A DNA stretch of 48,730 bases from Rubrivivax sp. (GCA_024641965.1 JAHECC010000008.1:1-48730); one strand, 5' to 3'; shown: positions 35,751 to 48,535, counted from the first letter of the stretch. Notes: generated from the letters alone by a model not told the origin. Numbers and translations: made by a program.

Positions 35751-38532
35751 AATCGTCGAGGCGCTGCCGTTCCTGCGCCACCACTGCGGCCGGCGCGCGC
35801 GCCACGAAGCTCTGGTTCTGCAGCTTGCCTTCGGCCTTGCCGACCTCGGCATCGATGCGCGCAATCTCCTTGGCCAGCCGCGCCTGTTCGGCGGCCACGT
35901 CGATTTGCACCTGCAGCGCCAGACGGGCTTCGCCCTGCACCGCCACCGGCGTGCTGCGCGTGGCCTCGGCAAAGGCCGCCTCGTCGGCCAGTACGCGCAC
36001 CTCTGACAGCCTGGCCAGCGCCTTCAGCAACGGCGTGGCCGCATCGATGAAGGCGGCGTCGCCGATGACGATGAGCGGCACACGTTCGCCGGGTGACAGA
36101 TTCATTTCCGAACGCAACTGGCGGCAGGCGCTGGCCACGGCCTTGAGCCTGGCCATCCAGGCATCGGACGCGGCGTCGATGCGCTGCAGTTCGGCCTTGG
36201 GGTACGGTGCGGTGGCCACGCCGGCATTCGATTCGGACCCACTGCGATCGGCCAGCGGCGCAACTTGTTCCCACAACTCGGCAGTGATGAAGGGTGCGAT
36301 CGGGTGCAGCAGCCGCAACACCGTTTCCAGCACGCGCAACAGCGTGCGCCTTGTCGCACGTTGCTGGGCACCATTGTTGCTGGCGAGCTGCACCTTGGCG
36401 ATCTCGAGGTACCAGTCGCAATACTCGTCCCAGACGAAGGCGTAGATCGCGTTGGCGACGTTGTCCAGCCGGTAGTCGGCGAAGCCGCGCTCGACTTCGG
36501 CCTCGACGCGTTGCAGTTCGCTGACGATCCACTTGTCCGGTGGCGAGAAATGCATGTAGCCCTCGGGACCGCAGTCACGCGTGCACTGGCCCATGCCGCG
36601 TTCGTGGCCGTCGAGGCCCTCGACCTGCATCAGCACGAAGCGCGTCGCGTTCCACAGCTTGTTGCAGAAATTGCGATAGCCCTCGCAGCGCTTGCTGTCG
36701 AAGCTGATGTTGCGCCCCAGGCTGGCCAGCGCGGCGAAGGTGAAGCGCAGCGCGTCGGCGCCGTAGCCGGGGATGCCGTCGGGGAATTCCTTCTCGGTGT
36801 CCTTGCGTACGCGCGGTGCTGTTTCCGGCTTGCGCAGGCCGGTGCTGCGCTTGTCGAGCAGCGCCGGCAAAGCGATGCCGTCGATCAGATCCACCGGGTC
36901 GAGCACGTTGCCGTCGGACTTGCTCATCTTTCGGCCATGTGCGTCGCGCACCAGGCCGTGGATGTAGACGTGGCGGAACGGCACCTGGCCGGTGAAATGC
37001 GTGGTCATCATGATCATCCGGGCGACCCAGAAGAAGATGATGTCGAAGCCGGTGACGAGCACGCTGCTGGGCAGGAACAGGTCCTGCTCGATGGTCTTCG
37101 CTGGCCAGCCGAGTGTCGAGAAAGGCACCAACGCCGACGAGTACCAGGTGTCGAGTACGTCGGGGTCGCGCGTCAGCGCGCCGCCGTAGCCCGCGGCCGT
37201 GGCCTTGGCCCGGGCTTCGTCTTCGTGGCGCGCGACGAAAAGTTCGCCGCCCGTGCCATACCAGGCCGGGATCTGGTGGCCCCACCACAGCTGGCGGCTG
37301 ATGCACCAGTCCTGGATGTTGTTCATCCACTGGTTGTAGGTGTTGACCCACTGCTCGGGCACGAACTTCACCGCGCCCGATTCCACAGCGTCGATCGCCT
37401 GTTGAGCAATGCTCTTGCCGCCCGCGCCGGGCTTGGTGGTGGCGACGAACCACTGGTCGGTCAACATCGGCTCGACGATCTGGCCGGTGCGCGCGCAGCG
37501 CGGCACCGTCAGCTTGTGCTTCTTCACTTCGACCAGCAGGCCAAGGGCTTCCAGGTCGGCGACGACCTTCTTGCGCGCGACGAAGCGGTCGAGCCCACGA
37601 TAGGCTTCGGGCGCGTTGTCGTTGATCGTGGCGTCCAGCGTCAGCACGCCGATCAGCGGCAGAGCGTGGCGTTGGCCGACGGCGTAGTCGTTCTGGTCGT
37701 GCGCCGGTGTCACCTTGACCACGCCAGTGCCGAATTCGCGGTCGACGTACTCGTCGGTGATGACCGGGATGTCGCGATTGCACAGCGGCAGGCGCACGCT
37801 CTTGCCGACCAGCGCGGCATAACGTTCATCTTCGGGGTGCACCATCACCGCCACGTCGCCGAGCATCGTCTCGGGCCGCGTGGTGGCCACGACCACCTCG
37901 CCGTTGCCATCGCTCAACGGGTAGCGGATGTGCCACAGGAAACCGTCTTCCTCCTCGCTCTCCACTTCCAGGTCGGACACTGCCGACTTCAGCACCGGGT
38001 CCCAGTTGACCAGCCGTTTGCCGCGGTAGATCAGCCCTTCCTCGTAAAGCCGCACGAAGGTCTCGGTGACGACAGGCGAGAGCTTGTCGTCCATCGTGAA
38101 GTACTCGTGCGCCCAGCTGACGCTGTCACCCATGCGCCGCATCTGCTGCGTGATGGTCGAGCCGCTGCGTGCCTTCCATTGCCACACCCGCTCGGTGAAG
38201 GCTTCGCGACCCAGGTCGTGACGCGACTGGCCGGCATCCTGCAACTGACGCTCGACGACGATCTGCGTGGCGATGCCAGCGTGGTCCGTGCCGGGCAGCC
38301 ACAGCGTGTTGTGGCCGCGCATGCGGTGGTAGCGCGTCAGCGCATCCATGATCGTCTGGTTGAAGGCATGTCCCATGTGCAGCGTGCCGGTGACATTCGG
38401 CGGCGGCAGCTGAATGCTGAAGGATGGTCGGGCCGGATCGAGCGTCGGCGCGAACGCGCCGCAGGCTTCCCACAATGGGGTCCAGCGCGCCTCGATGGCG
38501 GCGGGTTCGAAGGACTTGGCGAGTTCGGTCAT
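35701..38532 (-). CDS. valS: Valyl-tRNA synthetase
   Basis: A 943-residue class I synthetase. HIGH motif HMGH in [22 protein letters not shown] motif in [14 protein letters not shown], editing-domain signature around [14 protein letters not shown], and a C-terminal coiled-coil ([20 protein letters not shown] type heptads) that ends [11 protein letters not shown] 38532 starts [17 protein letters not shown], the family start; an extension from 38607 is rejected. It follows the GMP reductase gene by 40 bp on the same strand. Its last 50 bp (35701-35750) overlap the dehydrogenase-like gene. Confidence 0.97.
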   Translation of the reverse strand: MTELAKSFEPAAIEARWTPLWEACGAFAPTLDPARPSFSIQLPPPNVTGTLHMGHAFNQTIMDALTRYHRMRGHNTLWLPGTDHAGIATQIVVERQLQDAGQSRHDLGREAFTERVWQWKARSGSTITQQMRRMGDSVSWAHEYFTMDDKLSPVVTETFVRLYEEGLIYRGKRLVNWDPVLKSAVSDLEVESEEEDGFLWHIRYPLSDGNGEVVVATTRPETMLGDVAVMVHPEDERYAALVGKSVRLPLCNRDIPVITDEYVDREFGTGVVKVTPAHDQNDYAVGQRHALPLIGVLTLDATINDNAPEAYRGLDRFVARKKVVADLEALGLLVEVKKHKLTVPRCARTGQIVEPMLTDQWFVATTKPGAGGKSIAQQAIDAVESGAVKFVPEQWVNTYNQWMNNIQDWCISRQLWWGHQIPAWYGTGGELFVARHEDEARAKATAAGYGGALTRDPDVLDTWYSSALVPFSTLGWPAKTIEQDLFLPSSVLVTGFDIIFFWVARMIMMTTHFTGQVPFRHVYIHGLVRDAHGRKMSKSDGNVLDPVDLIDGIALPALLDKRSTGLRKPETAPRVRKDTEKEFPDGIPGYGADALRFTFAALASLGRNISFDSKRCEGYRNFCNKLWNATRFVLMQVEGLDGHERGMGQCTRDCGPEGYMHFSPPDKWIVSELQRVEAEVERGFADYRLDNVANAIYAFVWDEYCDWYLEIAKVQLASNNGAQQRATRRTLLRVLETVLRLLHPIAPFITAELWEQVAPLADRSGSESNAGVATAPYPKAELQRIDAASDAWMARLKAVASACRQLRSEMNLSPGERVPLIVIGDAAFIDAATPLLKALARLSEVRVLADEAAFAEATRSTPVAVQGEARLALQVQIDVAAEQARLAKEIARIDAEVGKAEGKLQNQSFVARAPAAVVAQERQRLDDFRRTLDRLRDQANRLR

Positions 38533-38572
38533 GAAATTCTGACGTTGGTGTTGTCGCGCAGAGCGATGTGCC

Positions 38573-39550
38573 TTACATGAACAGGTGCTCGCCGGCATTG
38601 TCGCCACCGAGGATCACGTAGTTGACCTTGCGGATGTCGAACAGCGTGGTGCCGCCGCCATAGCTGATCGAGCTCTGCACGTCCTCGCGCATCTCGCGCA
38701 GCGTCTCCGCCAGCGTGCCCTTGATCGGCTCGAGGATGCGCTTGCCCTCGACATGCTTGTACTCGCCCTTGTTGAAGTCGCTGGCCGAGCCGAAGTATTC
38801 CTTGTAGAGCGCGCCGTCGACCTCGACCGTGCGCCCGGGTGATTCTTCGTGGCCGGCGAAGAGCGAGCCGATCATCACCATCGACGCACCGAAGCGCACG
38901 CTCTTCGCGATGTCGCCATGGTCGCGGATGCCACCGTCGGCAATGATCGGCTTGGTGGCGACACGCGCGCACCACTTCAATGCCGACAGCTGCCAGCCAC
39001 CGGTGCCGAAGCCGGTCTTCAACTTGGTGATGCATACCTTGCCTGGACCCACGCCCACCTTGGTGGCGTCGGCGCCCCAGTTTTCCAGGTCAATCACCGC
39101 TTCGGGCGTGGCCACGTTTCCGGCGATGACAAAGCTGTCGGGCAGCCTGGTCTTGATGTAGTCGATCATTTGCATCACGCTGTCGGCATGGCCGTGCGCG
39201 ATGTCGATGGTGATGTAGTCGGCGCCCACGCCGTCGGCTGCGAGCTTGTCGATGGATTCACGGTCGGCCTGCTTCACGCCCGAGCTGATCGACACGAACA
39301 GATCCTTGTCGCGCATGCGCCGCGCAAAGGCCACGTTGTCGATGTCGAAGCGGTGCATCACGTAAAAGTGTTCGTTGGCCGCCAGGTATTCGGCGATGGG
39401 TTCGTCCACCACCGTCTTCATGTTGGCCGGCACCACCGGCAGCTTGAAGCGGCGCGGGCCGAATTCGACCGAGGGGTCGCACTCGCTGCGGCTTTGCACG
39501 CGGCACTTGCGCGGCAGCAGCAGGATGTTGTCGTAGTCGAAGATTTCCAT
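38573..39550 (-). CDS. guaC: GMP reductase
   Basis: A 325-residue member of the IMP dehydrogenase/GMP reductase barrel without CBS domains, so GMP reductase rather than GuaB; it returns GMP to IMP with NADPH. The catalytic cysteine is Cys173 in [17 protein letters not shown], the motif of the GuaC2 subgroup. [19 protein letters not shown] and [13 protein letters not shown] follow. ATG 39550 ([15 protein letters not shown]) starts homology. A leader of about 100 nt precedes it, with a hairpin at its 5' end. valS follows on the same strand. Confidence 0.9.
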   Translation of the reverse strand: MEIFDYDNILLLPRKCRVQSRSECDPSVEFGPRRFKLPVVPANMKTVVDEPIAEYLAANEHFYVMHRFDIDNVAFARRMRDKDLFVSISSGVKQADRESIDKLAADGVGADYITIDIAHGHADSVMQMIDYIKTRLPDSFVIAGNVATPEAVIDLENWGADATKVGVGPGKVCITKLKTGFGTGGWQLSALKWCARVATKPIIADGGIRDHGDIAKSVRFGASMVMIGSLFAGHEESPGRTVEVDGALYKEYFGSASDFNKGEYKHVEGKRILEPIKGTLAETLREMREDVQSSISYGGGTTLFDIRKVNYVILGGDNAGEHLFM

Positions 39551-39622
39551 CGCGGTCGGCTCCAGCACTGAAGGGGCGAGCGCTTGACCGGAATCCGGGT
39601 CGTTCGGGCACTGCGCAAACGA

Positions 39623-39675
39623 CACCGGGCTCCTGAATTTGGGCCCGGTGGCCCATTCTACGCGGCTCCTAGAAT
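39623..39675. promoter_or_regulatory. Back-to-back guaC/uvrD -10 boxes and guaC leader hairpin
   Basis: TAGAAT occurs twice head to head: on the minus strand at 39660-39655 (for guaC) and on the plus strand at 39670-39675 (for uvrD, six bases before its ATG), nine bases apart. The predicted guaC transcript starts near 39648, inside a hairpin with perfect arms CACCGGGC (39623-39630) and GCCCGGTG (39643-39650). Confidence 0.5.
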
Positions 39676-39681
39676 CGGTCG

Positions 39682-42069
<2,388 letters not shown>

Positions 42070-42072
42070 GTT

Positions 42073-42891
42073 TCAAGCGGCGGGCAAGGCTGTCGACTGC
42101 GGCGACGCTGTGCTGAAGCAGCCTTCGTAGGTGAACCACAGCGACACATAGAACACTGTGGAGAACATCAGCCCGGCGGGCATGGCCACCAGCCCGGCCA
42201 TCTCGCGCGCGTCGAACAGGCTGAACACCAGCGCCGCAGCAGCGCCGAACAAGGCGATCACGCCGGCCCAGGCCAGCGAATACATCAGGAACGCGCCCCT
42301 GCATCGCCACACGGCCAGCGTGCTGGAAAACAGCGCCTGCGCCACGCTCTGGCGCTGCCAGTAGACCAGGGCCGGCGCATGCCAGAAAGGCACCGACAGC
42401 AGCGCGGCCAGGCCGAAGCGCGTGACCAGCCCCCAGACCAGGCGCGGGTCGGCCAGCGTGGCCTCCAGTTCGGGCCGCGCCTCGTCACCCTTGGCCATCA
42501 GTTGCTGCAGGCGATCGAAGCTGCCGCCGTCGATCCATTCACTCAGGCTCATGATCAGTACCGTGCCCAGCGCATAGGCCATGCACAGCGACAACATCGC
42601 CTTGCGCCGCGGCACATCGCTGCGCAGCGGCTCGATGAACTGGCCCGGATGCACCGGCATGTCGTTCAACGCGGCGCGGCTGGCGAGCATGAAGCCCAGG
42701 CTCAGCAGCGGCAGCGACATCAGCATGATCACGCCGCCGACCAGCGGCACGAGCGTCACCAGCAGCGCAACCACCAGGAAGCTGATGAACATGCCGGCGA
42801 AGGGCAGCGGCCGGCGCATGAACAGCCGGAATGCATCGCGCATCCATGACACGCCCATGGCGGGGGTGGCCTGTCGAATTGAGATTGCCAT
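42073..42891 (-). CDS. BPSS1780-family membrane protein
   Basis: A 272-residue inner-membrane protein with about six hydrophobic helices (around 30-60, 62-82, 104-118, 160-180, 205-225 and 235-260). The N-terminus ATPAMGVSWMRDAFRLFMRR and the segment GFMLASRAALNDMPVHPGQF are recognisable from the BPSS1780 family of Burkholderiales. Function unknown. It lies between uvrD and thrB, with its start 12 bp after the thrB stop on the same strand, so cotranscription with thrB is likely. Confidence 0.8.
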   Translation of the reverse strand: MAISIRQATPAMGVSWMRDAFRLFMRRPLPFAGMFISFLVVALLVTLVPLVGGVIMLMSLPLLSLGFMLASRAALNDMPVHPGQFIEPLRSDVPRRKAMLSLCMAYALGTVLIMSLSEWIDGGSFDRLQQLMAKGDEARPELEATLADPRLVWGLVTRFGLAALLSVPFWHAPALVYWQRQSVAQALFSSTLAVWRCRGAFLMYSLAWAGVIALFGAAAALVFSLFDAREMAGLVAMPAGLMFSTVFYVSLWFTYEGCFSTASPQSTALPAA

Positions 42892-42903
42892 CGAAGCTCG
42901 GGA

Positions 42904-43872
42904 TCAGTGAAGCGGGTGCCAAGGTTGGTCGATGCGCTGACGCAGCACGCGCTCGAAATGTCCGGGGTCGTGCGCGGTCAGCAACGAGGCGTCGCGCGGC
43001 AGGTGCAGGTCCCACAGCCGTGAGAGCCAGAAGCGGAAAGCCGCGGCGCGCAGCATCGCCGGCATCAGGCGCACTTCGGCGCCGCTCAGCGCGCGCTGCC
43101 GATGGTAGGCGTCGCACAGCGCGGTGGCCTGTTCTTCGACCAGCCGACCGCTGGGCAGGTCGATGCACCAGTCGTTCAGGCACACCGCCAGGTCGAAGAC
43201 GAAGGCATCGGTGCCGGCGAAGAAGAAGTCGAACAGCCCCGCCAGCCGGTCTTCGCCACGCAACTCGTCGAAGACCACGTTGTCGCGGAACAGATCGGCA
43301 TGGATCGTGCCGTGCGGCAGTGCTGCCACCGCGCCTGCGTCGGCCAGCGCCTGATGGAAGGCCAGCTCCTCGCGCATCAGCCGCGCGCGCTCTTCGTCCA
43401 GGAAGGGCAGCACCGCGGGCACGGTGTCGATCCACCAGGCCAGGCCGCGCGGGTTGGGCTGGTGCAGCGTGAAGTCCGCACCGGCCAGGTGCAAGCGCGC
43501 CAGCATCGCGCCCAGCTGGGCAATGTGCTGGATGTCGGGGGCCAGCACATGCCGTCCGCGCAGGCGATTCAGCAGCGCCGCCGGGCGGCCGTTCAACCGG
43601 TGCAGGATGCGCCCCTGGCCGTCGTCCTGCGGCGCCGGCACCGGCATGCCGTGGCCGGCCAGGTGCTGCATGTAGCGCAGGTAGTAGGGCAGTTGTTCGG
43701 CGCTGATGCGCTCGAACAGCGTCAACACCCATTCACCTTGCTCGGTGGTGGCGAAGTAGTTGGTGTTCTCGATGCCCGAGGCGATGCCTTGCAACGCGGT
43801 CAGGCGGCCGTGACCCAGAGCTTGCACGAATCGGTCGGCCTGCTCGAAGCTCACCTCGGTGTAGACGGCCAT
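42904..43872 (-). CDS. thrB: Homoserine kinase, APH-fold type
   Basis: A 322-residue kinase of the aminoglycoside-phosphotransferase fold that phosphorylates homoserine in threonine synthesis. It begins MAVYTEVSFEQADRFV and has IASGIENTNYFATT, the catalytic loop HGTIHADLFRDNVVFD and the metal motif LFDFFFAGTDAFVFDLAV, as in Pseudomonas-type ThrB. It is unrelated to the GHMP-type ThrB of enterobacteria. Six bp separate it from the DUF2782 gene upstream; the DUF502, DUF2782, thrB and membrane-protein genes appear to form one operon. Confidence 0.93.
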   Translation of the reverse strand: MAVYTEVSFEQADRFVQALGHGRLTALQGIASGIENTNYFATTEQGEWVLTLFERISAEQLPYYLRYMQHLAGHGMPVPAPQDDGQGRILHRLNGRPAALLNRLRGRHVLAPDIQHIAQLGAMLARLHLAGADFTLHQPNPRGLAWWIDTVPAVLPFLDEERARLMREELAFHQALADAGAVAALPHGTIHADLFRDNVVFDELRGEDRLAGLFDFFFAGTDAFVFDLAVCLNDWCIDLPSGRLVEEQATALCDAYHRQRALSGAEVRLMPAMLRAAAFRFWLSRLWDLHLPRDASLLTAHDPGHFERVLRQRIDQPWHPLH

Positions 43873-43878
43873 GCCGGG

Positions 43879-44229
43879 TCAGAACGCGAGCAGTTGCCAC
43901 AGCGAACGACCTTCGGAGCGCCGATCCTGGCTCGTATCGCGCCCGTCGGTGGTGCTGCTGATCTCGTAGGCCGGCGCGCCGGCCACCTTCGGCTGCACCA
44001 CCACGCGCTGCGTGACGCCGCGCACGCGCAGTTCCTCGATGCGCGCCGATCGGCCGTCATTGACGGTGCGCTCCACCTGGGGTTCGCCGCCGCTCTGCGT
44101 GGGGCCGCTCGACGGGGTCAGCGCAGGGCGTGACGCTGCAGCGGATGGGGCCGATGCCGCCGAAGCACCTGCCTGCGCCATGCAGGGCAGGCAAGAGCAC
44201 AAGCACAGCGCAGCGAGCAGCGGTTTCAT
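43879..44229 (-). CDS. DUF2782 family periplasmic protein
   Basis: A 116-residue protein with a signal peptide (MKPLLAALCLCSCLPCMAQA), a Ser/Ala/Pro-rich stretch and then RIEELRVRGVTQRVVVQPKV and GAPAYEISS, the pattern of DUF2782, a small exported family often beside thrB and polA in proteobacteria. Function unknown. Its ATG overlaps the stop of the DUF502 gene (ATGA), so translation is coupled. Confidence 0.72.
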   Translation of the reverse strand: MKPLLAALCLCSCLPCMAQAGASAASAPSAAASRPALTPSSGPTQSGGEPQVERTVNDGRSARIEELRVRGVTQRVVVQPKVAGAPAYEISSTTDGRDTSQDRRSEGRSLWQLLAF

Positions 44230-44828
44230 GCCGCCATTCTAGGCGGCCGGTCCACCAATGCCGCGCTGCCGCGGCCCAAGCCCTTCAGGCTGCGGTTCAG
44301 CGCAGACAGGTCAGCTGCCACTTCCGCCACGCGCGCGGCTGCGACCACCACGACGTTGCCGGACCATGGGTCCGGCGCGCCTGGCAGGAAGACCACGACG
44401 CGGTCATCGGCGCAACGCTCGACCTCCATGGCCAACAACTGATGGTCGTCGAAGGTGACCAGCACCGGCTTCAGCCGTTGCGCGCCTTCTTCGCTGACCA
44501 GCCCCTGGGTCATGGCCTTGATCACCGTGTAGCGCGGGTACAGCGCGTGCAGCCGGCTCTCGAACTTCTCGCTCAATGCGCGGCCGACGGCGGCGCGCGC
44601 CATCAGCCCGGCGGCATAGCAAATCGACAGCACCAGCGCCAGCGCGACCAGCGTGACCACCGCCACGCCGCCGATCTCGGCTTGCGGGACCAGCGCCGCC
44701 AGCGGTGCGGCCAGGCCGGCCACCAGCGACAGGCCCTGGCCGACCACGGTCAGCACCACGATCAGCGGCAGCAGGAACACGAGGCCACCGAGCACGGTGG
44801 TCATCAGGGGTTTCAGCGTGAGTGACAT
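44226..44828 (-). CDS. DUF502 family membrane protein
   Basis: A 200-residue membrane protein with two or three helices in the N-terminal half (about 8-35, 50-73) and a soluble C-terminal half containing PVLVTFDDHQLLAMEVERCA and VVVFLPGAPDPWSGNVVVV, characteristic of DUF502. Function unknown. First gene of the operon with DUF2782, thrB and the BPSS1780-type gene; it diverges from polA with 77 bp between the starts. Confidence 0.88.
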   Translation of the reverse strand: MSLTLKPLMTTVLGGLVFLLPLIVVLTVVGQGLSLVAGLAAPLAALVPQAEIGGVAVVTLVALALVLSICYAAGLMARAAVGRALSEKFESRLHALYPRYTVIKAMTQGLVSEEGAQRLKPVLVTFDDHQLLAMEVERCADDRVVVFLPGAPDPWSGNVVVVAAARVAEVAADLSALNRSLKGLGRGSAALVDRPPRMAA

Positions 44829-44905
44829 GGCTTGCCTTTGCAGAGGGGTCGATGCGCTTCGAGCTTACATGGGCCGTCGTCGCCGGCTGGGCCGACAATC
44901 ACCGC

Positions 44906-47638
44906 ATGAGCGACAAGACGATGCTGCTGGTCGACGGCTCCAGCTACCTGTACCGCGCTTACCACGCGATGCCCGACCTGCGCGCGCCGGACGGTTTCCC
45001 GACCGGCGCGATCCACGGCATGCTGGCGATGATGAAGCGGCTGCGCGAGCAGTATCCGTCGGCGCATGCGGCCTGCGTGTTCGACGCCAAGGGCCCGACC
45101 TTCCGCGACGACTGGTATGCCGAGTACAAGGCACAGCGCGCACCGATGCCCGAGCCGCTGGTGCAGCAGATCGAGCCGATCCACGAGGCGGTGCGCCTGC
45201 TCGGCTGGCCGGTGCTGGAGGTGCCCGGCATCGAGGCCGACGACGCCATCGGCACGATTGCACGCGTCGCCACCGAACACGGCCACAAGGTGATCGTCTC
45301 CACCGGCGACAAGGACCTGGCGCAACTGGTGAATCCGCGGGTCACGCTCATCAACACCATGAGCAACGAGACGCTGGACGAGGCGGCCGTGCTGGACAAG
45401 TTCGGCGTGCCGCCGCAGCGCATCGTCGACTACCTGACGCTGATGGGCGACACGGTGGACAACGTGCCCGGCGTCGACAAGGTCGGGCCGAAGACGGCGG
45501 CCAAGTGGATTGCCGAACACGGCTCGCTCGACGGCGTCATCGCCGCTGCGCCGAAGATCAAGGGCGCCGTGGGTGAGAACCTGCGCAAGGCGCTCGACTG
45601 GCTGCCCACCGGCCGCAAGCTGGTCACCGTACGCACCGACTGCGACCTGTCGGCACAGCTGCCGGGCTGGCCGGCGCTGGACGATCTGGCGCTGCACGAG
45701 GTCGATCAGGCCAGGCTGCTCGACTTCTTCGTGCGTTTCGGTTTTCGCACCTGGCGCAAGGAGCTGGAGGACAGTCTGCAGGGCGGCGCCGCGCCGCCAT
45801 CCGATGCGCCAGCTGCGGCCGCGTCCGACCTGTCGCACGACTACCAGACGTTGTTCACGCTCGAACAGCTGGAGCGATGGCTGGCGCACATCGGCGCGGC
45901 CGAATTGGTGGCGCTGGACACCGAGACCGATTCGCTCGACGGCATGCGCGCACAGATCGTCGGCATCTCCTTCGCCACCGAGCCCGGCATCGCGGCCTAC
46001 GTGCCGTTGCGTCACGATTATCCCGGCGCCCCGGAGCAATTGCCGCTGGACGAGGTGCTGGCACGGCTCAAGCCCTGGCTGGAAGACGGCAGGTGCGCCA
46101 AGCTCGGGCAGAACATCAAGTACGACCTGCATGTCTTCGCCAACCACGGCATCGCGGTGCAGGGCTACCGGCACGACACCATGCTGCAGAGCTACGTGCT
46201 CGAAGCGCACAGGCCGCACGGCCTGGAAAGCCTGGCCGAACGCCACCTGGGCCGAAAGGGGCTGAGCTACGAAGAGCTGTGCGGCAAGGGCGCGCACCAG
46301 ATTCCCTTCGGCCAGGTGGACATCGAGCGTGCCTCGACCTATTCGGGCGAGGACAGCGAGATGACGATGCAGGTGTACCGCACGCTATGGCCGCAGCTCG
46401 AAGCCGATGAAAAGCTGCGCTTCGTCTACGAGCGCATCGAGTTGCCCACGGCCATGCTGCTGCAGCGCATCGAGCGCACCGGGGTGCTGATCGACACCGA
46501 GCAACTGGCGCTGCAGAGCAGGGACCTGGGCGAGCGGCTGGTGGCGCTGGAGCAGCAGGCACATGAACTGGCCGGCCAGCCTTTCAACCTGGGCAGCCCC
46601 AAGCAGATCGGCGAAATCCTGTTCGGCAAGCTCGGGCTGAACGTGGTGAAGAAGACCGCCAGCGGTGCGCCCAGCACCGACGAGGAAGTGCTGGAAAAAC
46701 TGGCCGAGGACCACCCGCTGCCGCGCTGCATGCTCGAGCACCGTGGCCTGGCCAAGCTGAAGGGCACCTACACCGACAAGCTGCCGCTGATGGTGAACCC
46801 CGACACCGGGCGCGTGCACACCAACTACGCACAGGCGGTGGCCATTACCGGGCGGCTGGCGAGCAACGACCCGAACCTGCAGAACATCCCGATCCGCACG
46901 CCCGAGGGCCGGCGTGTGCGCGAGGCCTTCATCGCACCGAAGGGCCACGTCATCCTGTCGGCCGACTACTCGCAGATCGAGCTGCGCATCATGGCCCACC
47001 TCAGCGCCGATCCACACCTGCTGCGTGCTTTCGCCGAAGGGCTGGACGTGCACCGTGCCACCGCCAGCGAGGTCTTCGGCACCAAGCTGGACGAGGTCAG
47101 CAGCGAACAGCGTCGTTATGCCAAGACCATCAACTTCGGTCTGATCTACGGCATGGGCGCCTTTGGCCTGGCGAGTGCGCTGGGCATCGAGCAGAAGGCG
47201 GCGCGCGATTACATCGAGCGCTATTTCGAGCGGTTCGCCGGCGTCAAGCGCTACATGGCCGATACCAAGCAGAGCGCCGCCGAACTCGGTTATGTGGAAA
47301 CGCTGTTCGGCCGGCGCATCTACCTGCCCGAGATCAAGGGCGGCAACGGCCCGCGCCGCGCCGCGGCCGAGCGTCAGGCGATCAACGCACCGATGCAGGG
47401 CACGGCCGCCGACCTGATCAAGCTGGCGATGATCGCGGTGCAAGACGCGCTGGACCGTGAACACAAGGTCATGCGCATCGTCATGCAGGTGCACGACGAA
47501 CTGGTGTTCGAGGTGCCGGACGACGAGCTCGATTGGGCGCGCGAGGCGGTGCCGCGGCTGATGGCCGGCGTGGCCGAACTGTCAGTGCCGTTGCTGGCCG
47601 AAGTCGGCATCGGCCCGAATTGGGATCAGGCCCACTGA
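44906..47638 (+). CDS. polA: DNA polymerase I
   Basis: A 910-residue three-domain polymerase. The 5' nuclease (1-290) opens MLLVDGSSYLYRAYHAM and has EADDAIGTIA and STGDKDLAQLV. The 3'-5' exonuclease is intact: LDTETDSLD (ExoI), NIKYDLHVF (ExoII), YSGEDSEMT (ExoIII). The polymerase shows motif A DYSQIELRIMAH, motif B RRYAKTINFGLIYGMG and motif C VHDELVFE. ATG 44906 is used; GACAAT (44894-44899) stands six bases before it with no ribosome binding site, so a leaderless mRNA is likely. A three-hairpin repeat begins right after the stop. Confidence 0.97.
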   Translation: MSDKTMLLVDGSSYLYRAYHAMPDLRAPDGFPTGAIHGMLAMMKRLREQYPSAHAACVFDAKGPTFRDDWYAEYKAQRAPMPEPLVQQIEPIHEAVRLLGWPVLEVPGIEADDAIGTIARVATEHGHKVIVSTGDKDLAQLVNPRVTLINTMSNETLDEAAVLDKFGVPPQRIVDYLTLMGDTVDNVPGVDKVGPKTAAKWIAEHGSLDGVIAAAPKIKGAVGENLRKALDWLPTGRKLVTVRTDCDLSAQLPGWPALDDLALHEVDQARLLDFFVRFGFRTWRKELEDSLQGGAAPPSDAPAAAASDLSHDYQTLFTLEQLERWLAHIGAAELVALDTETDSLDGMRAQIVGISFATEPGIAAYVPLRHDYPGAPEQLPLDEVLARLKPWLEDGRCAKLGQNIKYDLHVFANHGIAVQGYRHDTMLQSYVLEAHRPHGLESLAERHLGRKGLSYEELCGKGAHQIPFGQVDIERASTYSGEDSEMTMQVYRTLWPQLEADEKLRFVYERIELPTAMLLQRIERTGVLIDTEQLALQSRDLGERLVALEQQAHELAGQPFNLGSPKQIGEILFGKLGLNVVKKTASGAPSTDEEVLEKLAEDHPLPRCMLEHRGLAKLKGTYTDKLPLMVNPDTGRVHTNYAQAVAITGRLASNDPNLQNIPIRTPEGRRVREAFIAPKGHVILSADYSQIELRIMAHLSADPHLLRAFAEGLDVHRATASEVFGTKLDEVSSEQRRYAKTINFGLIYGMGAFGLASALGIEQKAARDYIERYFERFAGVKRYMADTKQSAAELGYVETLFGRRIYLPEIKGGNGPRRAAAERQAINAPMQGTAADLIKLAMIAVQDALDREHKVMRIVMQVHDELVFEVPDDELDWAREAVPRLMAGVAELSVPLLAEVGIGPNWDQAH

Positions 47639-47720
47639 TGGACCCACCCCCGAAGCGGCTTCGCCGCTCCCCCTCAAGGGGGCACCATCTGCGGCCCGGC
47701 GAAGCCGGTTGCGCGCTGGT
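47639..47720 (+). repeat. Three-hairpin dispersed repeat, copy C
   Basis: It begins right after the polA stop. Hairpin I AGCGGC-TTC-GCCGCT (47654-47668), hairpin II CCCCCT-CA-AGGGGG (47669-47682), hairpin III with outer arms ACCA (47684-47687) and TGGT (47717-47720) around CCCGGC-GAA-GCCGG. Orientation is the same as copies A and B. Confidence 0.85.
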
Positions 47721-47765
47721 TGCTTTGAAAGCCCACCGCTGCAACGGCACATGGAGGAAAGAGGC

Positions 47766-48488
47766 ATGGCCACGTTCATGATCATCCACGGCGCCTGGTC
47801 TGCGGGCTGGGCCTGGAAGAAGCTGCGCCCGCTGTTGCGCGAGAGGGGCCACGAGGTCTTCACGCCGACCTGCACGGGTCTGGGCGAACGCGCCCACCAG
47901 TCCGGCCCCGAGGTGAGCCTGGACACGCACATCGAGGACATGCTGGCGGTGCTGGAATACGAGGACTTGCACGAGGTGGTGCTGCTCGGCCACAGCTACG
48001 GCGGCATGGTGGCCACCGGAGTGGCCGACCGCGCCGCGGCACGGCTGTCGCAACTGGTCTACCTGGATGCCTTCGTCCCTGCCGATGGGCAGAGCGTTTT
48101 CGACCTGATCCCGCCCAAGGCGCGCGAACGCAATCGGGCGCAGGCGCGCGACGAAGGCGATGGCTGGCTGCTGCCGCCGAACCCGTTGCCACCGGACACC
48201 GATGTGGCCGATGTCGAGTGGGCGCTGCCGCGGCGGCGCATGCAGCCGATGCGGGCCTTCAGTTCGCCAGTCCGACTGGGCGCTTCGGTCGGCGCGCTGC
48301 CGCGCAGCTACATCTATTGCACGCGCAGCGGCCCGGGCGATGTGTTCCGGCCCTTCGCCGAACGCGCCCGCGCCGACGCCGCCTGGTGCTACTTCGAGCT
48401 CGACGCCAGCCACAACCCGCACATCACGATGCCCGCCACGTTGGCCGATCTGCTGCATCGCATCGCGTCCCCGTCCGACAACACTTAG
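47766..48488 (+). CDS. Alpha/beta hydrolase
   Basis: A 240-residue alpha/beta hydrolase of the AB-hydrolase-6 type. FMIIHGAWSAGWAW holds the oxyanion HG motif, the nucleophile elbow is GHSYGG and the catalytic His is in DASHNPHITMPA; the Asp is less certain. The family includes esterases and hydroxynitrile-lyase-like proteins; no substrate can be named. GAGG lies before ATG 47766. It stands alone after polA, separated by repeat copy C. Confidence 0.88.
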   Translation: MATFMIIHGAWSAGWAWKKLRPLLRERGHEVFTPTCTGLGERAHQSGPEVSLDTHIEDMLAVLEYEDLHEVVLLGHSYGGMVATGVADRAAARLSQLVYLDAFVPADGQSVFDLIPPKARERNRAQARDEGDGWLLPPNPLPPDTDVADVEWALPRRRMQPMRAFSSPVRLGASVGALPRSYIYCTRSGPGDVFRPFAERARADAAWCYFELDASHNPHITMPATLADLLHRIASPSDNT

Positions 48489-48535
48489 AGCACCCGCTCT
48501 AGGGAAAACCCCAGGAATTGAGGTGTGTCCCCTAG
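48487..48535 (+). promoter_or_regulatory. Inverted repeats upstream of the possible phasin gene
   Basis: A hairpin AGAGC-ACCC-GCTCT (48487-48500) overlaps the hydrolase stop. It is followed by CTAGGG-AAAA-CCCC (48499-48512) and, 17 bases on, CCCCTAG (48529-48535), which pairs with the first CTAGGG. They precede the next gene by 75-110 bases and could be a terminator plus an operator. Confidence 0.35.

Noticed and set aside
36265..38580. A 771-codon open frame on the plus strand opposite valS
   Set aside because: High GC produces long antisense frames. The product is rich in Arg, Ala, His and Val with no recognisable domain, and valS on the other strand is unambiguous.
44813..46297. A 494-codon minus-strand frame opposite polA
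   Set aside because: Shadow of polA; no domain, His/Gln/Arg-rich composition typical of antisense frames here.
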